Assembly (NCBI GenBank): GCA_900548535.1
Contig: URLG01000041.1
Span: forward strand, 1-24,048
DNA: 24,048 bases
Source of the DNA: Candidatus Segatella intestinihominis
GTDB taxonomy: Bacteria; Bacteroidota; Bacteroidia; Bacteroidales; Bacteroidaceae
Direction: 5' to 3'
Numbering within the stretch: position 1 is the stretch's first letter; every line of letters begins with the position of its first letter. Below, piece by piece: positions 6,903-14,477 of this stretch. The position numbers and the translations under genes were made by a program. The notes under the pieces are model-generated. The model did not search any database and was not told the DNA's origin. It was given only the letters and a program-made list of their open reading frames with translations.

Positions 6903-7649
6903 TTATGAAAGGATTTGAGTGAGAAATACGTCTGAAAACAGAATTAAAACACTTGAGCTTACTACTGCATCAGTAGATGATTTTCCAACTTCTACGGAGC
7001 CTCCTTCCACGGTGTACCCAAAATAAGATGAGACACTAGCTATGATAAAGGCAAAAAAGAGACTCTTGATGATGCTCATCCATACAAACCATTGATTGAA
7101 TGAATGTTGCAGACCAAGCGTTAAATCGTCTGGGGATAGGATGTGCCCAATGTATGCTGTGCCATAAGCACCAATAATGCCCATGCCAGAACTGAATATT
7201 ACCAAAAAAGGCATGATGGTAACAAGACCTAATATCTTGGGCAAAATTAAGTAACAGGCAGAATTGACACCCATGATGTCAAGTGCATCAATCTGTTGAG
7301 TTACTCTCATTGTTCCCAGCTCAGAAGCAATGTTAGATCCTACTTTTCCAGCTAAAATCAAGCACATGATACTGGATGAAAATTCCAGGAGCATAATTTC
7401 GCGGGTCGTGTAACCAGAAACCCAACGTGGCATCCATGGACTTTGAATGTTCAGTTTCATCTGGATGCAGATAACCGCACCGATGAAGAACGAGATGAGA
7501 AGCACGATGCCAATGGAATTGACTCCAAGTTGCGACATCTCCTTCACATATTGTTTGAGGAACATGCGCATACGTTCAGGACGCGAAAATGACCGCGCCA
7601 TTAATATAAGATATTTACCGAAGGTGGTAAGCCATTTTTCTATTAACAT
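6903..7649 (-). CDS. mlaE: MlaE-like ABC transporter permease
   Basis: 248 aa integral membrane protein of the MlaE family. Hydrophobic segments lie at about 46-64, 86-100, 134-165 and 188-210, with another at the C-terminus. The family motif AGKVGSNIASELGTMRVTQQIDAL lies at 100-123. An N-terminal amphipathic stretch (about 1-40) precedes the first helix, as in MlaE. It is the first gene of a leftward two-gene operon with the mlaF-like ATPase, driven by a -7 box 25 bp upstream. It is divergent from lptB, the ATPase of the LPS exporter, so two outer-membrane lipid pathways share one 132-bp control region. Confidence 0.93.
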   Translation of the reverse strand: MLIEKWLTTFGKYLILMARSFSRPERMRMFLKQYVKEMSQLGVNSIGIVLLISFFIGAVICIQMKLNIQSPWMPRWVSGYTTREIMLLEFSSSIMCLILAGKVGSNIASELGTMRVTQQIDALDIMGVNSACYLILPKILGLVTIMPFLVIFSSGMGIIGAYGTAYIGHILSPDDLTLGLQHSFNQWFVWMSIIKSLFFAFIIASVSSYFGYTVEGGSVEVGKSSTDAVVSSSVLILFSDVFLTQILS

Positions 7650-7673
7650 GCTATATTTTTTCTATTTTTGGTG

Positions 7674-7681
7674 CAAAAGTA
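7674..7681 (-). promoter_or_regulatory. Leftward -7 box for mlaE-mlaF
   Basis: On the minus strand this reads TACTTTTG, matching TAnnTTTG. A TTG (plus-strand CAA at 7704-7706) sits 22 bp further upstream as a possible -33 element. Predicted start is about 7667, giving a leader of about 18 nt. Confidence 0.65.
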
Positions 7682-7755
7682 ACCAAAATCCTCTAAAAAA
7701 CTGCAATATTATGAATAGTTTTTGATTTTTAAAGCGATATTTCCACCTTTTTTAG

Positions 7756-7763
7756 TATTTTTG
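7756..7763 (+). promoter_or_regulatory. -7 box for lptB
   Basis: TATTTTTG matches TAnnTTTG and ends 18 bp before the lptB ATG, giving a very short leader of about 12 nt. It is back to back with the mlaE promoter 75 bp away. No convincing -33 element was found. Confidence 0.7.
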
Positions 7764-7781
7764 CAACCAAATTAGCTAATT

Positions 7782-8609
7782 ATGGGTGAAAATAACGGAT
7801 TAGAGCAGCAATTAAATCAAGAAGGTTTGGTGCTGCGAACTGAAGGTTTAGTAAAGCGCTATGGCAAGAGAACTGTTGCCAATGGGGTGTCTATAAATGT
7901 AAGACAAGGTGAAATCGTTGGATTGCTGGGACCGAATGGTGCTGGCAAGACCACTTCGTTCTATATGACAACAGGTTTGGTTGTTCCTAACGAAGGACAT
8001 GTATATCTTGGCGACAAGGAGATTACAAGCTATCCTGTATATAAGAGAGCGCGTGCAGGAATAGGCTATCTGCCTCAGGAAGCCAGTGTCTTCCGCAAGA
8101 TGAGTGTAGAAGACAATATCATGTCAGTACTGGAAATGACAGGCAAGCCTAGAGATTATCAAAAGGAAAAGTTGGAAAGTTTGATCAACGACTTTGATTT
8201 ACAAAAGGTGCGTAAAAATCTTGGTGATCAACTTTCAGGTGGTGAGCGTCGACGTGTGGAAATAGCTCGTTGTCTTGCCAATGATCCAAAGTTTATCATG
8301 CTCGATGAGCCTTTTGCGGGTGTGGATCCAATCCAGGTTGAAGAAATTCAGCATATCGTGTGGAAACTGAAGTATCGTAATATTGGTATTCTTATAACCG
8401 ATCATAATGTAGATGAGACTCTTACCATTACGGATAGAGCTTATTTGCTCTTTGAGGGACGCATACTATTTCAGGGAACACCAGAGGAACTGGCAGAAAA
8501 TAAGACTGTAAAGGAAAAGTACCTTACTACAAGCTTTGTGCTCAGAAAGAAAGACTTTCAATTGCTTGATGAGCAAAAAAAAGCCAAGGAAATGGAGAAA
8601 GATGGTTAA
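7782..8609 (+). CDS. lptB: LPS export ABC transporter ATPase LptB
   Basis: 275 aa. It is the cytoplasmic ATPase that, with LptF/LptG, extracts lipopolysaccharide from the inner membrane and pushes it along the LptC-A-D bridge. Motifs: Walker A GPNGAGKT (50-57), LPQEASVFRKMSVEDN Q-loop region, signature LSGGERRR (151-158), Walker B FIMLDEPFAGVDP (171-183) and switch His208. The family-typical core ends near SFVLRKK. An N-terminal extension of about 15 residues and a charged C-terminal tail (about 258-275) make it longer than E. coli LptB (241 aa). No other lpt gene is adjacent; the LptA/OstA-like gene is 10 kb downstream. Confidence 0.95.
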   Translation: MGENNGLEQQLNQEGLVLRTEGLVKRYGKRTVANGVSINVRQGEIVGLLGPNGAGKTTSFYMTTGLVVPNEGHVYLGDKEITSYPVYKRARAGIGYLPQEASVFRKMSVEDNIMSVLEMTGKPRDYQKEKLESLINDFDLQKVRKNLGDQLSGGERRRVEIARCLANDPKFIMLDEPFAGVDPIQVEEIQHIVWKLKYRNIGILITDHNVDETLTITDRAYLLFEGRILFQGTPEELAENKTVKEKYLTTSFVLRKKDFQLLDEQKKAKEMEKDG

Positions 8610-8657
8610 AAAAACAAATTTTTCTCTTATATATTAGGTATATCCATTAAAATTGCG

Positions 8658-8665
8658 TAATTTTG
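8658..8665 (+). promoter_or_regulatory. -7 box for trigger factor
   Basis: TAATTTTG matches TAnnTTTG. Predicted start is about 8671, giving a leader of about 47 nt that is A/T-rich with no Shine-Dalgarno. Confidence 0.75.
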
Positions 8666-8717
8666 CAAGCCGTTATTGTGCAGAAAAATAATTAATAATA
8701 TAAAAATAAACATCAAG

Positions 8718-10076
8718 ATGAAAATTTCATTTGAAAATCCAGACAAGATTAATGGTCTTTTGACCCTCGTTGTTGAAGAGGATGATTACAAGAATGATGT
8801 CGAGAAGACTCTGAAAGATTATCGTAAGAAAGCTAATGTTCCTGGCTTCCGTCCAGGTCAGGCTCCAATGGGCATGATTAAGCGCCAGTTTGGTCCTTCT
8901 GTAAAGATGGATGCTATTAACAAGGTTGTAGGTCAGCAGATTTACAAGTATGTACAGGATAATAATATCCAGATGCTTGGCGAGCCTCTCCCATCAGAGA
9001 AGCAGGAGCCAATCGACGTGGAGAAGGATACCACATTCACTCTCAAGTTTGATATTGCTGTAGCTCCTGAGATGAAAGTATCTCTCACAGGACGTGATAA
9101 GGTAGATTATTATAACATCACAGTAGATGATAAGATTCTCGACCAGCAGGTAGACATGTACGCTCAGCGTGCAGGTAGCTATGAGAAGGCTGAGAAGTAT
9201 GAGGAGAACGACCTCTTGAAGGGTGACCTCCGTGAACTTGACGAGAATGGCAACACCAAGGAAGGTGGTATCACAGTAGAGGGTGCTATCTTGATGCCTA
9301 GCTACATTAAGGTAGACGAGCAGAAGAACCTCTTCAATGATGCTAAGCTTGGTGATGTTATCACATTCAACCCTAAGAAGGCTTACCCAGAGAATGATAC
9401 TGAGGTTTCTCAGCTCTTAAAGATTGAGCGTGAGGCTGTGAAGGATTTGGAGTCTGAGTTCAGCTTCCAGATTACAGAGATCCAGCGCTTCAAGAAGCAC
9501 GAGGTTAATGAGGAGCTCTTCAAGCAGGTATTCGGTGAGGATACTGACGTGAAGGACGAGGCTGCTTTCCGTGCTAAGATCAAGGAAGGCTTGCAGACAC
9601 AGCTCGTTAACGATTCTGACTACAAGTTCATCCTCGACGTACGTGAGCACTGCGAGAAGAAGGTAGGCGACTTGGTTTACCCAGACGCACTCCTCAAGCG
9701 CATCATGCTTGCCAACAACAAGGATAAGGGTGAGGACTTTGTAGAGAAGAACTATGAGCAGAGCATCAAGGAGCTTACATGGCACCTCATCAAGGAGCAG
9801 CTCATCAAGGCTCAGGACATCAAGGTCAACGACGAGGATATCAAGGAGACAGCCAAGGAGGCTGCTCGTGCTCAGTTCGCTCAGTATGGTATGACTAACA
9901 TTCCAGATGAGTATATTGAGAACTATGCTAACGAGATCATCAAGAAGGGTGACTCTGTTGATGCATTGGTAGATCGCTCTATCGACCGTAAGTTGGCAGC
10001 AACACTCAAGAACGTTGTTAAGCTCAACGAAAAGGAGATTTCTGTAGAAGATTTCAACAAGATGATGCAAGAATAA
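8718..10076 (+). CDS. tig: Trigger factor, ribosome-bound chaperone
   Basis: 452 aa. It binds the ribosome exit tunnel and shields nascent chains. The N-terminal ribosome-binding signature is visible as VPGFRPGQAPMGMIKRQFG (41-59); E. coli has FRK at 44-46 where this protein has FRP, and the F-R core is kept. A middle domain of PPIase/FKBP type is present but divergent (about 145-250), followed by a long helical C-terminal chaperone domain with charged helices. ATG 8718 (MKISFENPDK) was chosen; an in-frame ATG at 8676 would add 14 residues of A/T-rich leader. Codon use is strongly biased to CTC, AAG, GAG and CAG, as expected for an abundant protein. It heads the tig-clpP-clpX order common to most bacteria. 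Confidence 0.96.
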   Translation: MKISFENPDKINGLLTLVVEEDDYKNDVEKTLKDYRKKANVPGFRPGQAPMGMIKRQFGPSVKMDAINKVVGQQIYKYVQDNNIQMLGEPLPSEKQEPIDVEKDTTFTLKFDIAVAPEMKVSLTGRDKVDYYNITVDDKILDQQVDMYAQRAGSYEKAEKYEENDLLKGDLRELDENGNTKEGGITVEGAILMPSYIKVDEQKNLFNDAKLGDVITFNPKKAYPENDTEVSQLLKIEREAVKDLESEFSFQITEIQRFKKHEVNEELFKQVFGEDTDVKDEAAFRAKIKEGLQTQLVNDSDYKFILDVREHCEKKVGDLVYPDALLKRIMLANNKDKGEDFVEKNYEQSIKELTWHLIKEQLIKAQDIKVNDEDIKETAKEAARAQFAQYGMTNIPDEYIENYANEIIKKGDSVDALVDRSIDRKLAATLKNVVKLNEKEISVEDFNKMMQE

Positions 10077-10108
10077 CATTTTTTTGAAAAAAAACTTCAA
10101 ATAATTAC

Positions 10109-10171
10109 GAGGTTATCGACTTTTTTTATTATCTTTGTTCCATAGAACGAGAAATAGAGGTCGATAACCTC
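10109..10171 (+). promoter_or_regulatory. Perfect inverted repeat enclosing the clpP promoter, with T-tract
   Basis: GAGGTTATCGAC (10109-10120) and its exact reverse complement GTCGATAACCTC (10160-10171) enclose 39 nt that include the clpP -7 box. The right arm is followed by ATTTTTTAT. An RNA read through from tig could form the 12-bp stem and terminate. An RNA starting at the internal promoter lacks the left arm and can form only the small GAGGT/ACCTC hairpin (10157-10161/10167-10171). Alternatively it is a protein-binding operator pair. Confidence 0.7.
10130..10137 (+). promoter_or_regulatory. -7 box for clpP-clpX
   Basis: TATCTTTG matches TAnnTTTG. Predicted start is about 10143, giving a leader of about 67 nt. 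The box overlaps a small dyad GTTC-CATA-GAAC (10137-10148) across the start point, a candidate operator. Confidence 0.72.
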
Positions 10172-10209
10172 ATTTTTTATATTAAATTTTGAAAGGAAAA
10201 AATATAAAT

Positions 10210-10875
10210 ATGAATGATTTTAGAAAATATGCTACACAGCATCTTGGTATGAGTGGAATGGTGCTTGATGACGTTGTTAAGTCGCAAGCTAAGTATTTGA
10301 ATCCATACATTTTGGAGGAGCGTCAATTGAATGTTACGCAGATGGATGTCTTCTCTCGCTTGATGATGGACCGTATCATCTTCTTAGGTACAGAAATCGA
10401 TGATTACACTGCTAATACATTGCAAGCACAGTTGCTGTATCTTGACTCAGTAGATAGCGGCAAGGATATTTCTATCTATTTGAATAGCCCTGGTGGTAGC
10501 GTAACTGCTGGTTTGGGCATTTATGATACTATGCAGTTTATCTCTAGTGATGTGGCTACAATCTGTACAGGTATGGCTGCGTCTATGGCTGCTGTTTTGC
10601 TTGTTTCTGGTCAAGAAGGTAAGCGCTCTGCCCTTCCTCATAGTAGAGTTATGATTCATCAGCCATTAGGTGGCGTTCAAGGTCAGGCTTCTGATATCGA
10701 AATCGAAGCAAAGGAAATCATGAAGATGAAGAAAGAACTCTATACCATTATCTCTGAGCATTCTCATACACCTTATGATAAGGTGTGGAATGATAGTGAT
10801 CGTAACTATTGGATGACTGCAGAAGAGGCTAAGGAGTATGGTATGGTAGATACAGTTTTGTCACGTAAGTTGTAA
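10210..10875 (+). CDS. clpP: ATP-dependent Clp protease proteolytic subunit
   Basis: 221 aa serine peptidase that forms the tetradecameric chamber fed by ClpX. Catalytic residues: S125 in TGMAASMAA, H150 in MIHQPLGG and probable D195 in VWNDSDRNYW. The Gly-rich NSPGGSVTAG strand (92-101) is intact. ATG 10210 (MNDFRKYATQ) was chosen; a TTG at 10189 would add seven residues of A-rich leader. The N-terminus is about 20-25 residues longer than mature E. coli ClpP and may include a propeptide (inference). It is followed by clpX after 12 nt, one operon. Confidence 0.96.
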   Translation: MNDFRKYATQHLGMSGMVLDDVVKSQAKYLNPYILEERQLNVTQMDVFSRLMMDRIIFLGTEIDDYTANTLQAQLLYLDSVDSGKDISIYLNSPGGSVTAGLGIYDTMQFISSDVATICTGMAASMAAVLLVSGQEGKRSALPHSRVMIHQPLGGVQGQASDIEIEAKEIMKMKKELYTIISEHSHTPYDKVWNDSDRNYWMTAEEAKEYGMVDTVLSRKL

Positions 10876-10887
10876 TATATTAGCATT

Positions 10888-12120
10888 ATGCCGAAGAAAG
10901 TATGTAGTTTTTGTGGACGTAGTGAAACTGAGGTAAAACTGTTGATTACTGGTATCAATGGCTTTATCTGTGAAAACTGTACCGAGCAGGCACATGATAT
11001 TGTGTTGGCTACGGGAGTTCTTGATTCACAAAACAGCAAAAATAGTAAGTTTAAATTCAAAAAGGTTCCAAAGCCAGTAGAGATAAAGGAGTATCTTGAT
11101 GAGTACATTATTGGTCAAGACCAGGCTAAGCGCCATTTGGCTGTTGCGGTGTACAATCATTATAAGCGCCTTCAGCAACCTATGGGAACAGATGGCGTGG
11201 AAATAGAGAAGAGTAATATCATCATGGTAGGTAGTACTGGTACTGGTAAAACATTGCTGGCCCGTACGATTGCCAAATTGTTGAATGTACCTTTTACTAT
11301 TGTTGATGCCACAGTGTTTACCGAGGCTGGTTATGTGGGTGAAGACGTGGAAAGTATACTCTCACGTTTGCTTCAGGTGGCAGATTATGATGTTCCTGCA
11401 GCTGAGAAAGGTATTGTCTTTATTGATGAAATTGACAAGATAGCTCGTAAGAGTGATAATCCTTCTATCACTCGCGATGTTAGTGGAGAAGGTGTACAGC
11501 AAGGATTGCTGAAATTGCTGGAAGGCACAATGGTTAATGTACCACCAAAGGGAGGCCGTAAGCATCCAGATCAAGAATATATCCATGTTAACACCAAGAA
11601 TATCTTGTTTATATGTGGTGGCGCTTTTGATGGCATTGAGCGCAAGATAGCACAGCGTTTGAATACGCATGTTGTAGGCTATACTTCGGTTCAGAATGTG
11701 GCAAAGATAGATAAGAAAGATTTGATGAAGTATATACTTCCGCAGGATTTGAAGTCTTTTGGATTGATACCAGAGATTATCGGACGATTGCCAGTTTTGA
11801 CTTATCTGAATCCTTTGGATAAAGAGGCTTTGCGCAAAATATTGGTTGAGCCAAAGAATTCCATCATAAAACAATATGTAAAATTGTTTGAAATGGATGG
11901 TATTAAACTGGAATTTGCGGAAAATGCTTTGGACTATATGGTGGATAAGGCTGTAGAATATAAGCTTGGCGCTCGTGGTCTTCGCTCTATTGTGGAGGCT
12001 GTGATGACAGATGCTATGTTTGAGGCTCCATCTCAAAAGACCAAGGAATTTAATGTAACTTTAGAATACGCCAAAAGCCAGTTAGAGAAGGCGCATTTAG
12101 GACAATTAGAGTCTGCATAA
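10888..12120 (+). CDS. clpX: ClpX unfoldase, ATP-dependent Clp protease ATP-binding subunit
   Basis: 410 aa AAA+ unfoldase that recognises substrates and feeds them to ClpP. The N-terminal zinc-binding domain has C6-x2-C9 and C28-x2-C31. The AAA+ module has Walker A GSTGTGKT (115-122), Walker B IVFIDEID (176-183) and the pore loop GYVGED (148-153). The arginine-finger/sensor-2 region GARGLRSIVE is near the C-terminus. The ClpP-docking loop, IGF in E. coli, reads HVVGYTS here (VGY at 263-265). It shares the clpP transcript, and a hairpin follows the stop. Confidence 0.97.
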   Translation: MPKKVCSFCGRSETEVKLLITGINGFICENCTEQAHDIVLATGVLDSQNSKNSKFKFKKVPKPVEIKEYLDEYIIGQDQAKRHLAVAVYNHYKRLQQPMGTDGVEIEKSNIIMVGSTGTGKTLLARTIAKLLNVPFTIVDATVFTEAGYVGEDVESILSRLLQVADYDVPAAEKGIVFIDEIDKIARKSDNPSITRDVSGEGVQQGLLKLLEGTMVNVPPKGGRKHPDQEYIHVNTKNILFICGGAFDGIERKIAQRLNTHVVGYTSVQNVAKIDKKDLMKYILPQDLKSFGLIPEIIGRLPVLTYLNPLDKEALRKILVEPKNSIIKQYVKLFEMDGIKLEFAENALDYMVDKAVEYKLGARGLRSIVEAVMTDAMFEAPSQKTKEFNVTLEYAKSQLEKAHLGQLESA

Positions 12121-12124
12121 ATCA

Positions 12125-12146
12125 ATTGGGCGAACAATCGCCCAAT
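12125..12146 (+). terminator. Hairpin after clpX, weak terminator
   Basis: The perfect 9-bp stem ATTGGGCGA (12125-12133) / TCGCCCAAT (12138-12146) has a four-base loop ACAA and begins 4 nt after the clpX stop. The sequence after it (CGGTTTAGGTTACC) is not a proper T-tract, so full termination is doubtful. No clear TAnnTTTG box lies between it and recQ, so recQ may be expressed by readthrough. Confidence 0.55.
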
Positions 12147-12197
12147 CGGTTTAGGTTACCTTAAGACAAGTAAAAGTATATATAATAATAGGTGAAT

Positions 12198-14375
12198 ATG
12201 ACGGAAAAGGTTAATCTTACAGAACAGTTGAAGCATTATTTTGGCTTTGATTCGTTTAAAGGTGAGCAAGAGTCCATCATCAGGAATCTGATGAGTGGAC
12301 ACGATACTTTTGTGTTGATGCCTACAGGCGGAGGTAAAAGTTTGTGTTACCAGCTCCCTTCTCTTATCATGGAAGGTACAGCCATTGTGATTTCTCCATT
12401 GATAGCTTTGATGAAAAATCAAGTGGATGTGATTAATGGATTAAGTGAAAGTGATGGAGTGGCGCATTATCTCAATTCGTCTTTGAATAAGTCAGCTATA
12501 GAAAAAGTCAAAAGTGATATTTTGGCAGGTCATACAAAGCTCTTGTATGTGGCACCAGAATCATTGACGAAAGAGGATAATGTGGAGTTCTTGAAAACAG
12601 TGAAGATTTCATTCTATGCTATAGATGAGGCTCATTGTATCTCAGAGTGGGGACATGATTTCCGTCCAGAATATAGACGTATTCGCCCTATTATTAATGA
12701 GATAGGACAAGCTCCTGTTATTGCTCTCACAGCCACTGCCACAGATAAGGTGAGAACTGATATCAAGAAAAACCTGGGTATAGCCGACGCGAAGGAATAT
12801 AAGAGTTCTTTTAATCGACCTAACCTTTATTATGAGGTTCGTCCTAAAAATGCTGATATTGATAAGCAAATCATCATGTTTATTCGGCAGCATGCGGGTA
12901 AGAGTGGCATTATTTATTGTCTATCCCGTAAGAAAGTAGAGGAATTGGCCGAGGTATTGAAGGCTAATGATATCAAGGCTGCTCCTTATCATGCAGGTCT
13001 CGATTCTTCTACACGTTCACAAACTCAAGATGATTTCTTGATGGAGCGAATTGATGTGATAGTTGCCACTATAGCCTTTGGTATGGGTATTGACAAACCT
13101 GATGTGAGATTTGTCATCCACTATGATATACCAAAAAGTTTGGAAGGTTATTATCAGGAAACTGGTAGGGCCGGACGTGATGGAGGCGAAGGCATCTGTA
13201 TCGCTTTCTATGCTCGTAAGGATTTGCGCAAGCTGGAGAAATTTATGGAGAACAAACCTGTGGCAGAGCAAGACATTGGCAGACAATTGTTGCAGGAAAC
13301 GGCTGCTTATGCAGAATCAGCAGTATGCCGTAGAAAGATGTTGCTTCATTACTTTGGTGAGGAGTATGGTGAGGACAATTGCCATAACTGTGATAACTGC
13401 TTGCATCCTACAGAGAAGTTTGAGGCTAAAGATGCATTGGTTGTAGTTCTGGAGGCAGTGGCTGCCGTCAAGGAAAATTTCCGTCAAGAGTATATTATCG
13501 ATTTTGTGAAAGGAAGAGCTACTGACGATATCGTGTCTCATAAGCACAATGACTTGGAAGAGTTTGGGGCGGGCGAGGATATGGATGCCAAATTGTGGAA
13601 TCCGGTAATACGCCAAGCCTTGATATCTGGGTATCTCAAAAAGGATGTTGAAAACTATGGACTCCTGAAACTTACAGCCGCAGGTAAGCGTTTCATCAAG
13701 AAGCCTGTGTCTTTCATGATTGTGGCAGACAAGGAGTTTAGTGATGATTATGTAGAAGATGGACATGAGGGTGGAATTGGTGCCCTCGATCCTATGCTGC
13801 TCTCTATGCTCAAGGATTTGCGAAAGTCTATGTCTAAAAAACATAAGTTGCCACCATACGTCATTTTTCAGGATATATCATTGGAACAGATGGCTACAAT
13901 GTATCCTATAGATTTGCAAGAACTCCAGAATATACAGGGAGTAGGTGCAGGAAAGGCTAAGCGATATGGAAAGGAATTTTGCAGTCTTATCAAAAAGTAC
14001 TGTGATGAAAATGGCATTGAGCGATTGGAAGAACTGAGAGTTCGAACCGTGGCTAAGAAGTCTATGCTCAAAGTTAGCATTATTCAAGCCATAGACCGAC
14101 AGATAGATCTTGATGACCTGGCTGAGGCTAAGGGCTTGGACTTCTCGGAACTTCTTGATGAGATAGAGGCCATCGTGTATAGTGGAACCAAGTTGAACAT
14201 CGACTACTTCATCGAAGAGGTGATAGACGATGACCATGTAGACGACATCTACGATTACTTTATGGAGAGCGAAACGGATGATCTGAACGTGGCACAAGAT
14301 GAGCTTGGTGAAGATTACAATGAAGACGAAATTAGGCTCGTGAGAATCAAATTTTTGTCAGAACAGGCCAATTAA
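12198..14375 (+). CDS. recQ: ATP-dependent DNA helicase RecQ
   Basis: 725 aa 3'-5' DNA helicase for recombination and repair. The helicase core shows motif I MPTGGGKS (41-48), motif II DEAH (143-146) followed by CISEWGHDFRPEY, and motif VI QETGRAGRDGG (320-330). The RQC zinc site is C377, C395, C398 and C401. An HRDC-type domain lies at about 530-605. A C-terminal extension of about 115 residues is very acidic (repeated DD/EE) and absent from E. coli RecQ (609 aa); long forms of this kind are usual in Bacteroidota. ATG 12198 was chosen over GTG 12192, two codons upstream. It is probably the last gene of the tig-clpPX region. Confidence 0.95.
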   Translation: MTEKVNLTEQLKHYFGFDSFKGEQESIIRNLMSGHDTFVLMPTGGGKSLCYQLPSLIMEGTAIVISPLIALMKNQVDVINGLSESDGVAHYLNSSLNKSAIEKVKSDILAGHTKLLYVAPESLTKEDNVEFLKTVKISFYAIDEAHCISEWGHDFRPEYRRIRPIINEIGQAPVIALTATATDKVRTDIKKNLGIADAKEYKSSFNRPNLYYEVRPKNADIDKQIIMFIRQHAGKSGIIYCLSRKKVEELAEVLKANDIKAAPYHAGLDSSTRSQTQDDFLMERIDVIVATIAFGMGIDKPDVRFVIHYDIPKSLEGYYQETGRAGRDGGEGICIAFYARKDLRKLEKFMENKPVAEQDIGRQLLQETAAYAESAVCRRKMLLHYFGEEYGEDNCHNCDNCLHPTEKFEAKDALVVVLEAVAAVKENFRQEYIIDFVKGRATDDIVSHKHNDLEEFGAGEDMDAKLWNPVIRQALISGYLKKDVENYGLLKLTAAGKRFIKKPVSFMIVADKEFSDDYVEDGHEGGIGALDPMLLSMLKDLRKSMSKKHKLPPYVIFQDISLEQMATMYPIDLQELQNIQGVGAGKAKRYGKEFCSLIKKYCDENGIERLEELRVRTVAKKSMLKVSIIQAIDRQIDLDDLAEAKGLDFSELLDEIEAIVYSGTKLNIDYFIEEVIDDDHVDDIYDYFMESETDDLNVAQDELGEDYNEDEIRLVRIKFLSEQAN

Positions 14376-14441
14376 CACGTTAAATAGCATTAATAAGGTA
14401 AGATTTTCGTAAAAAGCGGTTCATATCTGAAATATTATTGC

Positions 14442-14449
14442 TAAATTTG
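14442..14449 (+). promoter_or_regulatory. -7 box for guaB
   Basis: TAAATTTG matches TAnnTTTG. Predicted start is about 14455, giving a leader of about 23 nt (ACGCAATAAATTTTTAAAGG...). No hairpin or purine-riboswitch-like structure fits in so short a leader. Confidence 0.72.
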
Positions 14450-14477
14450 CACGCAATAAATTTTTAAAGGTTACAAT

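Noticed and set aside
10109..10171. Invertible (phase-variable) promoter upstream of clpP
   Set aside because: Inverted repeats do flank the -7 box, but the segment is far shorter than known Bacteroides invertible promoters, no site-specific recombinase is nearby, and switching off an important protease seems unlikely. A terminator or operator explanation is preferred.
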